A stretch of 64,000 bases of DNA from Chitinimonas sp. BJB300 (GCF_002735695.1 NZ_PDZH01000002.1:1-64000), one strand, 5' to 3'. Shown: positions 51,770 through 62,490, numbered from the stretch's first letter. Numbers and translations are program-made. The notes: generated by a model from the sequence alone, not told the origin.

Positions 51770-51852
51770 GCAATCGTAGCTTTCCAGTGCCGGCTTAACC
51801 GGTGAATTGGGGTAGGATTCTAGCCTGTTCAATCCCTTATCCCAACCTTCGC

Positions 51853-52446
51853 ATGCCGAAGCTCGCGCCTAAAACTACCAAACCCATCCGTGGTACCAAT
51901 CAATTACGCATCATTGGGGGCGACTATCGCCGCCGTATCCTGCCTTTTCCGGATGGTGAGGGCTTGCGGCCCACGCCCGATCGTGTACGGGAAACCCTAT
52001 TCAACTGGCTGGGGCAAGACCTTGATGGCCGGGTTTGTCTTGATCTGTTCGCCGGCAGTGGTGCGTTGGGTTTTGAAGCAGCATCGAGGGGTGCACGCCG
52101 CGTTGTCATGGTGGAAATGGCACGCCCTGCGCTGGCGGCGTTGCAGTCGAACCGAGCCTTGCTTCAGGCAGAAGTAGTCGAGGTGGTTGGGGCGGATGCG
52201 TTGGCTTGGTTGGGTCGTAGCAGCGAGCAGTTTGATGTGGTTTTTCTTGACCCGCCCTTTGCCAGTGACTTCCTGGTCAAGGTATTGGCCGTAATTGCGC
52301 CGTGTTTGCACGAAGATGGCTTGGTATATATCGAAACAGCTGATTGGCCAGCGCTAACTGGTTGGGAAGTATTACGTAAAGGCAAGGCTGGTGTGGTGCA
52401 CTATGGGTTGTTGCGTCTGACGCCTGTGGTGCACATTGCAGGCTAG
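51853..52446 (+). CDS. rsmD: 16S rRNA (guanine966-N2)-methyltransferase
   Basis: RsmD methylates G966 of 16S rRNA with SAM. From ATG 51853 the protein is 197 residues: LRIIGGDYRRRILPFPDGEGLRPTPDRVRETLFNWL, the SAM motif CLDLFAGSGALGFEAASRGA, VVMVEMARPALAAL, the catalytic DPPF in VVFLDPPFASD, and YIETADWPALTGWEVLRKGKAGVVHYGLLRL. The pairing rsmD/ftsY head to head is common in proteobacteria. No clear ribosome-binding site precedes the start. Confidence 0.95.
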   Translation: MPKLAPKTTKPIRGTNQLRIIGGDYRRRILPFPDGEGLRPTPDRVRETLFNWLGQDLDGRVCLDLFAGSGALGFEAASRGARRVVMVEMARPALAALQSNRALLQAEVVEVVGADALAWLGRSSEQFDVVFLDPPFASDFLVKVLAVIAPCLHEDGLVYIETADWPALTGWEVLRKGKAGVVHYGLLRLTPVVHIAG

Positions 52447-52586
52447 ACTAGCGATGGGGGCAGTGGGGTGCTCTATTTTGCTGCTTTTTCTTGCCTGCCA
52501 TTGGCGCAATTAAGACGCCATAAGTTAGCAAGCCGTTTCTTTGGCATACTGGCCGAACAAACCTCAATCCCTAGGGAATAATAAGC

Positions 52587-52868
52587 ATGCTCACGGTAAA
52601 CGAGTACTTCGGCGGCGCGGTTAAATCCATTGCTTTTGGCATGGCGGAAGGCCCTGCTACGGTAGGTGTGATGGCGCCAGGCGATTATGAGTTTGGTACT
52701 ACCCAGCGCGAAGTGATGCATGTGGTGGTCGGGGCGCTGATGGTGAAGTTGCCAGGCAAGGATGGGTGGGAAACGTTTGCAGCAGGCAGCCAATTCGTGG
52801 TGCCGGCAGACAGTAAGTTCCAGCTCAAGGTAGTGCAGAATACTGCCTACCTGTGCGAATACCGCTAG
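52587..52868 (+). CDS. ppnP: Pyrimidine/purine nucleoside phosphorylase (PpnP, cupin)
   Basis: PpnP phosphorolyses many nucleosides to base and ribose 1-phosphate. The 93-residue protein is the full family length and matches the cupin of DUF1255: [69 protein letters not shown] and TAYLCEYR at the end. AGGGAA lies seven bases before the ATG. It is monocistronic and followed by repeat A5. Confidence 0.94.
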   Translation: MLTVNEYFGGAVKSIAFGMAEGPATVGVMAPGDYEFGTTQREVMHVVVGALMVKLPGKDGWETFAAGSQFVVPADSKFQLKVVQNTAYLCEYR

Positions 52869-52906
52869 CCGTTCCACCTAACGGTTTGTTCTGCTCTGTA
52901 TGGATC

Positions 52907-53051
52907 TAAGAACCTGTCTAAAGTCTGCTACGCGTCGGCAATATGGCGTTGAAAACACCCTCGGAATGCTCATTTACCCTGTGTAAACTCCGCTTCCTCG
53001 GCTGTTTTCGCCTTGTCTCGCCCTAGCTCGCGAGACTTTGAACAGGTTCTA
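52907..53051 (+). repeat. Dispersed MITE-like repeat, family A, copy A5
   Basis: A 145-bp plus-oriented copy from TAAGAACCTGTCTAAAGTCTG to CTTTGAACAGGTTCTA, between the convergent ppnP and DUF945 genes. It is nearly identical to A6 through the interior (GCGTTGAAAACACCCTCGG, TTTACCCTGTGTAAACTCC, CCTCGGCTGTTTTCGCCTT). Confidence 0.9.
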
Positions 53052-53080
53052 ATAGACCTGTATCTGAACGAGTGGCCAGG

Positions 53081-53111
53081 AAAAAGCCCGATCGTGTGAT
53101 CGGGCTTTTTT
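53081..53111. terminator. Bidirectional terminator between ppnP and the DUF945 gene
   Basis: AAAAAGCCCGATC, GTGT, GATCGGGCTTTTTT is an exact stem with A- and T-runs on both sides, placed between convergent genes and eight bases from the DUF945 stop. Confidence 0.9.
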
Positions 53112-53118
53112 GCGCTGC

Positions 53119-54618
53119 TTACTTTTTAGCAGGGGCTTCTTTGACTAATTTGGCAGCATCAGCTGCTGCCTGCCAAGGTAATGGTATGGCGCTGCCGTTG
53201 ACATTGAGTTGGCCGGAATTCCATTGGGCGTTGGTGCTGAGCGTATCGCCATCGGCCTTGATCAGATTTTGTGCCGTCAGTTTACGGATCTGACTTTCCA
53301 TCAGGTTGCGCGCCAGATTGTCCAGATCAGCCGTATCCGGATGTTCCCCTTCCTCAGTGTCCACAGCGATCATGCCACGCGCTTGCCAAAGGACATAGGT
53401 TTCGATGACCTGTTTGGGCACCTTCAAATCCGCGCTGGCTTGCAAACGTTCCAATAGCTTGATCGGTGCATCCAGATCAGCATCTTGGAATCCTTTGAGG
53501 GCTAGATTGGCCTTGAGGAATACTTCACCTTCTGGCAGCTTGATCGATAGCTTTTTTACCAACAGGGCAGGGTCATTGCGCAGTAGTGGTAGGCCTTCCT
53601 TCCGTAGGATGGAGAAGATTTTCGCCGCCTGGTCAGTTGGGTCGGCCACCTTCCGTTGGATGTCGCCGATAGTCTTGGACAGTTTAGCCAGGGTGGGGGC
53701 GTGCAAATGGTTGGCTGCTACCGATAACACCGCAGGCCCATAGTGCTTGCCATTTAGGGTCAATGCCTGCAGGTTGATATCACCGCTGGAATCCAGGAAA
53801 TCGCCTGCCTCATTCGTATTGACCAGGTAGCTGAACTTTTCCAGGGCGATATCGAGTTCAGGCGCTTCATCTGCGCGCTTGAAAGTGGCGGAAGCCAGCG
53901 TCAACTTGCCATCGCCTAACATCAACCCGGCTTTGCCACGCGTATTGTGCGCTTCAAAGCGGAAGTCCTTCACATCCAAAGTGCCTTTGGTGCCTGCCTC
54001 GAAATGCAATCCTGGCGCCAAGGCAGTAATGTCGACCTTATTGAAGTCGCCGCCATAGGCAATGGTCGCATCCAAACCTTGCCAAACGGATTTCACCTTG
54101 GCGAGCGTTTCTTCATAGGTGAAGTTCGGTATTTTGATCCGTACAACACCGTCGTCATTGAAGGCGATCTGGTTTTCGATCTGTAATGCTTGCTGATCGC
54201 CAAATATCTTTTTCAATAGTGTCTGGGTATCAGGATTGAAATCGATCTGGGTGGTGACGGCCGCCTTCAGTGGCGTTGGACTCCCCTTACTCAACAGCGG
54301 CAGCGGGCCGTGCTTGATAGTCTGGGTGTAGGTCAGTTCCAGCTTCACATCACCCAGCTCTTGCAGTTGCAGCAACTGGTAGGGTTTGAGCAAATTGGGA
54401 CTCAAGGCAACCGTGGTGCGCTCATAGGAACTGAAGATCCCACGTTGGTAGTCGCGTGACTTGACCACGAAATAGGGCAGGTCGGCCAAGAGCTGGTGTT
54501 GCTTGGCCAATGTGGTTTCTGTCTCTTTGCCTGCCCACCAGCTCGTACCGGTGTAGGCGATGGCAAGCGCGCCGACCACGGCGCCGGCAATTAGGGGAAT
54601 CTTCAGCTTGGGAGTCAC
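53119..54618 (-). CDS. DUF945 (YdgA-like) envelope protein
   Basis: The 499-residue protein has an N-terminal membrane anchor (IPLIAGAVVGALAIAYTG) and a long extracytoplasmic region of the YdgA/DUF945 type: TLAKQHQLLADLPYFVVKSRDYQRGIFSSYERTTVAL, then LELTYTQTIKHGPLPLLSKGSP, and a C-terminus ending with LNVNGSAIPLP. Members are conserved in proteobacteria and of unknown biochemical role, sometimes linked to AsmA-like envelope proteins. The gene ends at a strong terminator and follows purB on the same strand by 21 bp, so purB and this gene are probably cotranscribed. Confidence 0.87.
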   Translation of the reverse strand: MTPKLKIPLIAGAVVGALAIAYTGTSWWAGKETETTLAKQHQLLADLPYFVVKSRDYQRGIFSSYERTTVALSPNLLKPYQLLQLQELGDVKLELTYTQTIKHGPLPLLSKGSPTPLKAAVTTQIDFNPDTQTLLKKIFGDQQALQIENQIAFNDDGVVRIKIPNFTYEETLAKVKSVWQGLDATIAYGGDFNKVDITALAPGLHFEAGTKGTLDVKDFRFEAHNTRGKAGLMLGDGKLTLASATFKRADEAPELDIALEKFSYLVNTNEAGDFLDSSGDINLQALTLNGKHYGPAVLSVAANHLHAPTLAKLSKTIGDIQRKVADPTDQAAKIFSILRKEGLPLLRNDPALLVKKLSIKLPEGEVFLKANLALKGFQDADLDAPIKLLERLQASADLKVPKQVIETYVLWQARGMIAVDTEEGEHPDTADLDNLARNLMESQIRKLTAQNLIKADGDTLSTNAQWNSGQLNVNGSAIPLPWQAAADAAKLVKEAPAKK

Positions 54619-54639
54619 GGACGTGAGGGCCTTGGGGGG

Positions 54640-56043
<1,404 letters not shown>

Positions 56044-56125
56044 CTAGCATGGCCGGCTTTCCTGCCGAACCATGACAGACAAAAGCAGCCCGAAGGCTGC
56101 TCGTTGGTTGATATCGATCAATAGC

Positions 56126-56551
56126 TTACTGTCTAACGACGCGAATCGTACCGTGGTAAGTACCGCTTTTGCCAACATAGACCAATGGGCCTGCCATGTG
56201 AGGCCGGTGTTCCTTTTCGCTGAACGACAGTACATAGCTGACGTTGTTGCCGTGCTTGACGTTGAGTTTGGCCCCGTCGAAAGCAGCTGGGGAAAATGCT
56301 TGTGTCAGGTCGCCAAAGGGAGTGTTGAACATCGTGGTGTGCCCGGTTACGGTACCGCCGATCACCGTTTCAATAACCAATTGTGCTTTACCTTCAAAGC
56401 CCGTGCTGTCGATAGCCCATTTGCCCTCCCAGTTGCCAACAAGCATGCTTGTCGGATCGGCAACGGCTGGCGCAATGGGTGTATTGGCGCAGCTGGTTAG
56501 GCCGAGCAAGCTGGCCAGAAGGGTTATGGTAAGAAGGCATGAGTAGCGCAT
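56126..56551 (-). CDS. Predicted lipoprotein, function unknown
   Basis: The 141-residue protein has a lipoprotein signal with lipobox LTSC (Cys21), then Ala/Pro linker residues and a single small beta-rich domain (LVGNWEGKWAIDSTGFEGKAQLVIETVIGGTVTGHTTMFNTPFGD, YVLSFSEKEHRPHMAGPLVYVGKSGTYHGTIRVV). The strand pattern suggests a small barrel or lipocalin-like fold, but I do not recognise the family. The residue after the lipidated Cys is Ala, not Asp, so sorting to the outer membrane is expected. Confidence 0.7.
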   Translation of the reverse strand: MRYSCLLTITLLASLLGLTSCANTPIAPAVADPTSMLVGNWEGKWAIDSTGFEGKAQLVIETVIGGTVTGHTTMFNTPFGDLTQAFSPAAFDGAKLNVKHGNNVSYVLSFSEKEHRPHMAGPLVYVGKSGTYHGTIRVVRQ

Positions 56552-56618
56552 GTTGGACTTTCCATTTAAGTGGTAAGCCTATCGCAAGTGAATCAGGGAT
56601 GAACTGAATAGCCTAGTC

Positions 56619-56656
56619 TAAGAACCTGTTTACGACTGCTCGTAAACAGAGTTCTA
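56619..56656 (+). repeat. Internally deleted family B element (38 bp)
   Basis: TAAGAACCTGTTTACG is followed at once by ACTGCT and CGTAAACAGAGTTCTA: both family B ends with almost no interior. Its right TA is shared with the left end of copy A6, so a B derivative and an A copy are in tandem. Confidence 0.75.
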
Positions 56657-56801
56657 AGAACCTGTCTAAAGTCTGCTGCGCGTCGGCAATATGGCGTTGA
56701 AATCACCCTCGGAATGCTCATTTACCCTGTGTAAACTCCGCTTCCTCGGCTGTTTTCGCCTTATCTTGCCCTAGCTCGCAAGACTTTCTAGTCAGGTCCT
56801 A
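56655..56801 (+). repeat. Dispersed MITE-like repeat, family A, copy A6
   Basis: A 147-bp plus-oriented copy from TAAGAACCTGTCTAAAGTCTG to CAAGACTTTCTAGTCAGGTCCTA. Its right-hand bases 56799-56801 are the TAG stop of murI on the minus strand. Confidence 0.9.
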
Positions 56802-57608
56802 AAGCTGAACCATTTCAAGATGCTTAAGACTGCGCCCAAGGAAGCGTTCGCCAACGGTTTGAAAGCGTAGGGGAATATCGGTGACGTAATAGCGATAAAT
56901 CGGTTCACCACGCTGCGGATTGGCTAAATCCAGTTCCACCAGCGTGGCGGCGACTTGTTCTGCGACGCTGATCGCAGAGTCAACCAACCGAATCTGAGCG
57001 CCCACTTCCTGTGCCAGCAGGGGCTTGAGCAGGGGGTAATGGGTGCAACCGAGCACGAGGGTATCAATGCCTTCGGCCAATACCGGTTTCAGATATTCCT
57101 GCACGGTCAAACGCGTGACAGGGTGATCCAGCCAACCTTCTTCTACCAGCGGCACCAGCAGCGGGCAGGATTGCGAAAAGACGCGTGCTTCGGCATTCAG
57201 CGCATGCACACCACGGGCATAGGCATTCGAGTTGACAGTGGTTGGGGTGGCAATCACGCCTATGGCGTCGTTACGGGTAAATGCCACGGCATCATGGGCA
57301 CCCGCTTCGATCACATCGATAACGGGTATGTTGACGCGGCTGCGGATTTTGTTCGCAGCCACTGCCGAGATGGTGTTGCAGGCAATTACCAGCAGTTTCA
57401 CTTCCTGTTGCATCAGAAAATCAACGATCTGTTGAGTGAATTGCTCGATGGTTGCAACCGACTTCACGCCATACGGCACCCGGGCGGTATCGCCAAAGTA
57501 GACGATGTCCTCGAAGGGCAGGCGCTCCATCAGTGCGCGGGTAACGGTCAGGCCGCCGATACCGGAATCAAAGACACCAATTGGGCGGGATGCTTGCTGG
57601 GCGGGCAT
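56799..57608 (-). CDS. murI: Glutamate racemase
   Basis: MurI makes D-glutamate for peptidoglycan. From ATG 57608 the product is 269 residues. It has IGVFDSGIGGLTVTRALMERLP (first active-site Asp/Ser region), VYFGDTARVPYG, the catalytic Cys in VIACNTISAVA and the second in LVLGCTHYPLLKPLL, plus LVDSAISVAEQVAATL. Its stop codon is the last three bases of repeat A6; the protein appears full length, ending GRSLKHLEMVQL. Confidence 0.96.
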   Translation of the reverse strand: MPAQQASRPIGVFDSGIGGLTVTRALMERLPFEDIVYFGDTARVPYGVKSVATIEQFTQQIVDFLMQQEVKLLVIACNTISAVAANKIRSRVNIPVIDVIEAGAHDAVAFTRNDAIGVIATPTTVNSNAYARGVHALNAEARVFSQSCPLLVPLVEEGWLDHPVTRLTVQEYLKPVLAEGIDTLVLGCTHYPLLKPLLAQEVGAQIRLVDSAISVAEQVAATLVELDLANPQRGEPIYRYYVTDIPLRFQTVGERFLGRSLKHLEMVQL

Positions 57609-57647
57609 GGGGAGCAATGCGGTAATGGAGAGATGGATATTCTACGT

Positions 57648-57675
57648 TAGAACCTGTTTACGATCTGTCGCGGGC
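57648..57675 (+). repeat. Solo end of a family B element
   Basis: TAGAACCTGTTTACGATCTGTCGCG matches the left end of family B exactly and then stops. It lies between the queG stop (57688) and the murI start (57608) on the minus strand. It is a relic left by deletion. Confidence 0.65.
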
Positions 57676-57687
57676 CATGGATGAGGT

Positions 57688-58785
57688 TCATGTCGGTGCA
57701 TCAAGGTGGCGCGCCAGTGCCCAGGCCACGTGTTCGCGTACCAGTTCTGAAGCGTCATCTTGACGGCTGCGCAAGGCGTTGACGACGGCGGGACTAGTGG
57801 GGGCATTCCCCAGTCCAACCGCGATGTTCCGCAGCCAGCGTTCATAGCCGATCCGGTAGATGGCCGTGCCGGCGAGTTTGTTGAGGAAATCTTGTTCACG
57901 CCAGGCAAACAGTTCGACGAGGCTGACATCATCCAATCCATTACGCACCGCAAAGTCGCTTTCCTTGCTATCGACGGCAAAGCGGTTCCACGGGCAGGTA
58001 AGTTGGCAGTCATCGCAGCCATAGACCCGGTTGCCGATCAATGGGCGCAGTTCGGTAGGAATGGCGCCTTTGAGTTCAATGGTGAGATAAGACACACAAC
58101 GGCGGGCATCGACCTGATACGGGGCGACAATGGCTTGGGTAGGGCAGATATCAATGCAGCGTGTACAACGGCCGCAGTGTTCTTGCGCCAGTGGTGGGTC
58201 GATGGGCAGGGGCAGGTCGGTGAATAGCTCGCCCAGGAAAAAGAACGAGCCATGCTCGCGGGTCAGCAATAGTGTATGTTTTCCGCGCCAACCGAGGCCC
58301 GCCCGCTCAGCGGCAGCAACTTCCATGACGGGGGCAGAGTCTACAAATGCCCGATAGCCGAAATCGCCTGCTGCGGTGATGATACGTTCAGCCAGTTTTT
58401 TAATACGGCTGCGCAAAACCTTGTGATAATCGCGTCCCAGGGCGTAGCGCGAGATAAACGCAGCTTCGCCATTCACTAACACTGCCTCGCTTGATTTGGC
58501 CGCGGGAGGGCGGTAATTCATCCGTAGTGAGATCACCCGTCGCGTGCCGGGCACCAGTTCGGCAGGCCGGGCGCGCTTGCTGCCATGGGCGGCCATATAA
58601 TCCATTTCGCCATGATTGCCAGCCGCCAGCCACGCTTGCAGATCCTGTTCGGTTTTAGCGCCCAGGTCCGCATCGCCGATCATGGCTGCGTCAAAGCCGA
58701 GCGCGGTAGCCCAGCGCTTGATATCGCTGGCCAAGGCGGCCCAATCTCGTTCAACTCCAGGTTTACTCACATTTACATCATGCAT
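57688..58785 (-). CDS. queG: Epoxyqueuosine reductase
   Basis: QueG converts epoxyqueuosine to queuosine in tRNA, using cobalamin and two [4Fe-4S] clusters. The 365-residue protein has MNYRPPAAKSSEA-like N-terminal core, DSAPVMEVAAAERAGLGWRGKHTLLLTREHGSFFFLGELFTDLPLP, and the cluster motifs CGRCTRCIDICPTQAI and CDDCQLTCPWNRFA, with a helical HEAT-like C-terminus. ATG 58785 is chosen by family length; its codon lies next to the tsaE ATG on the other strand (ATGCAT). queG beside tsaE (yjeE) is common. Confidence 0.95.
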   Translation of the reverse strand: MHDVNVSKPGVERDWAALASDIKRWATALGFDAAMIGDADLGAKTEQDLQAWLAAGNHGEMDYMAAHGSKRARPAELVPGTRRVISLRMNYRPPAAKSSEAVLVNGEAAFISRYALGRDYHKVLRSRIKKLAERIITAAGDFGYRAFVDSAPVMEVAAAERAGLGWRGKHTLLLTREHGSFFFLGELFTDLPLPIDPPLAQEHCGRCTRCIDICPTQAIVAPYQVDARRCVSYLTIELKGAIPTELRPLIGNRVYGCDDCQLTCPWNRFAVDSKESDFAVRNGLDDVSLVELFAWREQDFLNKLAGTAIYRIGYERWLRNIAVGLGNAPTSPAVVNALRSRQDDASELVREHVAWALARHLDAPT

Positions 58786-59277
58786 AGCCAAGATCATACC
58801 CTGAGCGTCTTCCTGACCGATGAAGCGGCGACCTTGGGTATGGGGAAAACCCTGGCGCCATCAATGCGCGGCGGGCTAACGATTTTTCTGCAAGGCGACC
58901 TCGGAGCCGGAAAAACCACGCTGACTCGTGGCATATTGCATGCCCTTGGTCACCAGGGTCGGGTCAAGAGTCCGACCTATACCTTGGTTGAACCTTATGT
59001 AATTTCTAATTTACACTTCCATCACTTTGATTTATATAGGTTTGGAGATCCAGGTGAATGGGAGGATGCTGGGTTCCGGGAAATGTTCAATCCCGACAGT
59101 ATCTGCTTGGTGGAATGGCCGGATAAAGCAGCCGGTTTGTTACCCCAGCCCGACTGGATCATTCGCCTTGAACCTGAAGCCGATGGCCGGCGCCTTACGC
59201 TGCTGGCGCTTACGCTTACTGGAAAAGCATGTTTAGCAAGTTTGACCGATTTTCCCCCCAGCCCCAACGCCGCCTGA
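58780..59277 (+). CDS. tsaE: tRNA threonylcarbamoyladenosine biosynthesis ATPase TsaE
   Basis: TsaE is the ATPase partner of TsaB/TsaD for t6A37 in tRNA. From ATG 58780 the protein is 165 residues with the Walker A GDLGAGKTTLTRG, the family's LGHQGRVKSPTYTLVEPY, FHHFDLYRFGDPGEWEDAGFREMF and LVEWPDKAAGLLPQPD. Its 3' end overlaps amiC by 49 bp, so the two are translated together. The ATG and the divergent queG ATG are adjacent within the palindrome ATGCAT. Confidence 0.93.
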   Translation: MHSQDHTLSVFLTDEAATLGMGKTLAPSMRGGLTIFLQGDLGAGKTTLTRGILHALGHQGRVKSPTYTLVEPYVISNLHFHHFDLYRFGDPGEWEDAGFREMFNPDSICLVEWPDKAAGLLPQPDWIIRLEPEADGRRLTLLALTLTGKACLASLTDFPPSPNAA

Positions 59278-60503
59278 TCTTGCAGGGGGCGGTAGCCACA
59301 CTGCTTTTGGGCTTGGCCCCGTGTGCCATTGCCGGCAGTGCGGTGGTGGCGGTGCGCGTGTGGCCCGCGAAGGCCTATACCCGTATTACGCTGGAAGCCA
59401 ACGCCCCATTGCAATTCAAACACTTTTTTGTGCCCGATCCAGACCGGTTGGTGATCGACCTCGAAGGGGCCGATTGGGGTGAAGAGCTGAATAACATCGC
59501 GGCGCGGATCGGTACGGACGACCCTTATGTCAAGCAATTGCGGGCAGGCCGCTACAAACCGGGTACGGTGCGGGTGGTGCTAGACTTGAAGACCGAAGTC
59601 AAACCCCAGGTGTTTTCTTTGGAGCCGTTTGGTGAATACAAGCATCGGTTGGTGATCGATCTTTACCCCGCCAAGTCCGACGACCCATTGCTGAGCCTGT
59701 TGGATGACAACAAGCTGCCGGCGGTGCAGCCGGAAAAACCATCCAATAAAGAGCCCGGCACAAACGGAAAAGACAGACTGCAGGTTGATCGCCTGGTTAC
59801 CATTGCGATTGATCCCGGTCATGGCGGCGAAGACCCTGGCGCGGTTGGTAAAGGGGGCACTTACGAAAAAACCGTGACGCTGGCTATCGGCAAGAAGCTT
59901 AAATCGCTAATCGACAAAGAGCCGAACATGCGTGCGGTGTTGACGCGGGATGATGACTACTTTGTGCCACTGGCCCAACGTGTGGTGAAGGCGCGCAAGG
60001 TGAATGCCGACCTGTTCATGTCAATCCACGCGGATGCCTTTGTACGGCCCGATGCGAATGGCTCGTCCGTATTTGCCCTTAGCGAAGGGGGTGCCACCAG
60101 TACTGCCGCCAAATGGTTGGCCAAGACCCAGAACGAATCGGATTTGATCGGCGGGGTGCGTCTGGATGTGAGGGACCCCCACTTGGCCAAGACGCTACTT
60201 GATCTGACCCAGACCGCCACCATCAACGACAGCCTCAAGCTGGGCAAGGCGATGCTGATGTCGCTGGGCGAGATCAACCGCCTGCATAAACCGCATGTCG
60301 AGCAAGCCGGCTTTGCCGTGCTGAAGTCGCCGGATATCCCTTCGGTTTTGGTAGAGACGGCGTTTATCTCCAACCCGTCTGAAGAGAAAAAACTGGCTGA
60401 TGATGCCTACCAAACCAAGATGGCCGAGAGCCTTTTGGCCGGCATCAAACGTTATCTGTCCAAAAACCCACCCCTGGCGCGAAATAAGCTGGCACAAGGT
60501 TGA
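59229..60503 (+). CDS. amiC: N-acetylmuramoyl-L-alanine amidase with AMIN domain (AmiC-like)
   Basis: The enzyme removes stem peptides from peptidoglycan during daughter-cell separation. The 424-residue protein has a probable Tat signal (QRRLILQGAVATLLLGLAP), an AMIN targeting domain (RVWPAKAYTRITLEANAPLQFKHFFVPDPDRLVIDLEG), a linker, and an Amidase_3 domain. The zinc and catalytic segments are AIDPGHGGEDPGAVGKGGTYEKTVTLAIG, LTRDDDYFVPLAQRVVKARKVNADLFMSIHADAF and IPSVLVETAFISNP (catalytic Glu). Amidases of this type are activated at the septum by the FtsEX pathway. Confidence 0.95.
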   Translation: MFSKFDRFSPQPQRRLILQGAVATLLLGLAPCAIAGSAVVAVRVWPAKAYTRITLEANAPLQFKHFFVPDPDRLVIDLEGADWGEELNNIAARIGTDDPYVKQLRAGRYKPGTVRVVLDLKTEVKPQVFSLEPFGEYKHRLVIDLYPAKSDDPLLSLLDDNKLPAVQPEKPSNKEPGTNGKDRLQVDRLVTIAIDPGHGGEDPGAVGKGGTYEKTVTLAIGKKLKSLIDKEPNMRAVLTRDDDYFVPLAQRVVKARKVNADLFMSIHADAFVRPDANGSSVFALSEGGATSTAAKWLAKTQNESDLIGGVRLDVRDPHLAKTLLDLTQTATINDSLKLGKAMLMSLGEINRLHKPHVEQAGFAVLKSPDIPSVLVETAFISNPSEEKKLADDAYQTKMAESLLAGIKRYLSKNPPLARNKLAQG

Positions 60504-60639
60504 AAAGCAGGGGCGAGTGTCTGCTTGATGGATCCTCGGCTATTAACTGGTGGCGCTCGGAACCCAGCCTGGCGCCGCCATGTCCAGGGTAACCAGGGTG
60601 GCTGATATACTGCCGGCCTGAATCCAAAGTGGTTGTTCG

Positions 60640-62490
60640 ATGTCCAAAATCCGTCTTTTACCCGACCATCTCGTCAACCAGATTGCTGCTGGCGAAGTGG
60701 TCGAACGCCCTGCGTCTGCGCTGAAAGAGTTGCTGGAAAATAGCCTGGATGCCGATGCCGGCGTGATCACCGTTGATTTGGCCGAAGGCGGCAGCAAGTT
60801 GATACGCGTTTGTGACGATGGTTACGGCATCGATCGAGCCGAACTGGCACTTGCCCTCAGCCGCCACGCCACCAGTAAGATCGCTTCGCTCGAAGACCTG
60901 CACAAGGTGCGTACCCTAGGGTTCCGTGGCGAGGGCCTTGCCAGCATCGCGTCGGTATCGCAGCTGATCATGACCAGCCGCCAGCAAGGCAGTGAGCAGG
61001 CTTGGCGTGTGGAAGCCGATAACGGCGTCATTCACGATGCCGAGCCAGCCTCCTTGTTGGCGGGGACCGCGGTAGAAGTACGTGACCTGTATTTCAATGT
61101 CCCGGCCCGGCGAAAATTCCTGAAGACCCAGGCGACCGAATACGCCCACTGCGAGGACGTATTCAAGCGCGTGGCGTTGTCTCGGCCTGATCTGGCATTG
61201 ACGCTGACACACAATGGCAAGGTGCAATGGCGGCTTAAGTCAGAGACCACGGCCGAGCGTATGCGCGCCATATTGGGCAATGAGTTTGCCGATGGCATGC
61301 TCACTATTGAAGAGGCGGCGGGTGGTTTGCGCTTGGCGGGTTTTGCCGGATCGCCCACGCTTTCCCGGTCTGGCCGTGATGCGCAGTTTGTATTCGTGAA
61401 CGGCCGCTTCGTGCGCGACAAGGTCGTGCTGCATGCGGTGCGCCAAGCCTATCAGGATGTGCTGCATCTCGATCGCCAGCCACTATATGTGCTGTTTATC
61501 GAACTGGAGCCTGAGTCTGTCGATGTCAATGTGCACCCTACCAAGACCGAGGTTCGCTTTCGTGAGTCGCAAGCGGTGCATCGCTTCTTGTTCCATTCGT
61601 TGAACAAAGCATTGGCTGAGACCCGTGCAGGTGCTCAGCCTGTTGCTGTTGTGGGTGAAGCGCCCGTTAGCGCCCCCCTGGCCAGTTATGCCAAGCCCAG
61701 TTTCCAGCAAGTACGCATGCCGTTGCATGTCAGCGAAAGCGCCACGAGCGACTTCTACGGCGCGATGTTTGGCGGCTTGCGAGAAGCCTCGCGGGCTGAA
61801 CACGGTGGCGCGGATGATATCACCCTCATGCCTACGCCAACTGTGGCTAGGCCTGGGCTAGGCAGCCAGCCTATCCGTACTTCGCTGCCGCCGAGTGATG
61901 ATGATTTCCCACCGTTGGGCTTTGCTTTGGCGCAATTGCATGGCGTGTATGTGCTTGCCCAGATACGTGAAGGCCTGATTGTGGTTGATATGCATGCCGC
62001 CCACGAACGGGTGGTGTACGAAAAACTCAAGACGGCGCTCGATACCGCTGAAATGCCTACGCAACCGCTGCTGATTCCGTTGGCTTTTCCGGCGGACAGG
62101 CTGGATGTCGCGACGGTAGAAGAACACGCGGATATCTTGCGACAGATGGGATTTGAAATGGCGGTACTCGGCCCGAACCAGTTGGCTGTACGGGCCATCC
62201 CCATGTTGTTGCGCGATGCCGACCCGGTAGAGCTTGCGCGTTCGCTGCTGGCCGATATTCGTACCACCGGCGCCAGCCGCATGCTGACTGAAAAGCGAGA
62301 TGAGCTGCTGGCAAGCATGGCCTGCCATGGCGCGGTGCGCGCCAATCGCAGCCTCACCTTGCAGGAAATGAACGCCTTGCTGCGTGAGATGGAGGCTACC
62401 GAGCGTTCGGGCCAATGCAATCATGGCCGACCAACCTGGTTTCGCCTAAGCATGGGGGAGCTGGATAAGCTCTTCATGCGGGGGCAATAA
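60640..62490 (+). CDS. mutL: DNA mismatch repair protein MutL
   Basis: The 616-residue protein has the GHKL ATPase motifs AGEVVERPASALKELLENSLDADAG, CDDGYGIDR and TLGFRGEGLASIASVS, the middle transducer domain, a Pro/Ala-rich linker around 330-430 and a C-terminal dimerisation domain. The latter carries DMHAAHERVVYEKLK, MACHGAVRANRSL and CNHGRPTW. These match the metal-binding motifs of endonuclease-active MutL (as in Neisseria), which is usual in organisms without MutH. The stop overlaps the next start (TAATG). Confidence 0.96.
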   Translation: MSKIRLLPDHLVNQIAAGEVVERPASALKELLENSLDADAGVITVDLAEGGSKLIRVCDDGYGIDRAELALALSRHATSKIASLEDLHKVRTLGFRGEGLASIASVSQLIMTSRQQGSEQAWRVEADNGVIHDAEPASLLAGTAVEVRDLYFNVPARRKFLKTQATEYAHCEDVFKRVALSRPDLALTLTHNGKVQWRLKSETTAERMRAILGNEFADGMLTIEEAAGGLRLAGFAGSPTLSRSGRDAQFVFVNGRFVRDKVVLHAVRQAYQDVLHLDRQPLYVLFIELEPESVDVNVHPTKTEVRFRESQAVHRFLFHSLNKALAETRAGAQPVAVVGEAPVSAPLASYAKPSFQQVRMPLHVSESATSDFYGAMFGGLREASRAEHGGADDITLMPTPTVARPGLGSQPIRTSLPPSDDDFPPLGFALAQLHGVYVLAQIREGLIVVDMHAAHERVVYEKLKTALDTAEMPTQPLLIPLAFPADRLDVATVEEHADILRQMGFEMAVLGPNQLAVRAIPMLLRDADPVELARSLLADIRTTGASRMLTEKRDELLASMACHGAVRANRSLTLQEMNALLREMEATERSGQCNHGRPTWFRLSMGELDKLFMRGQ

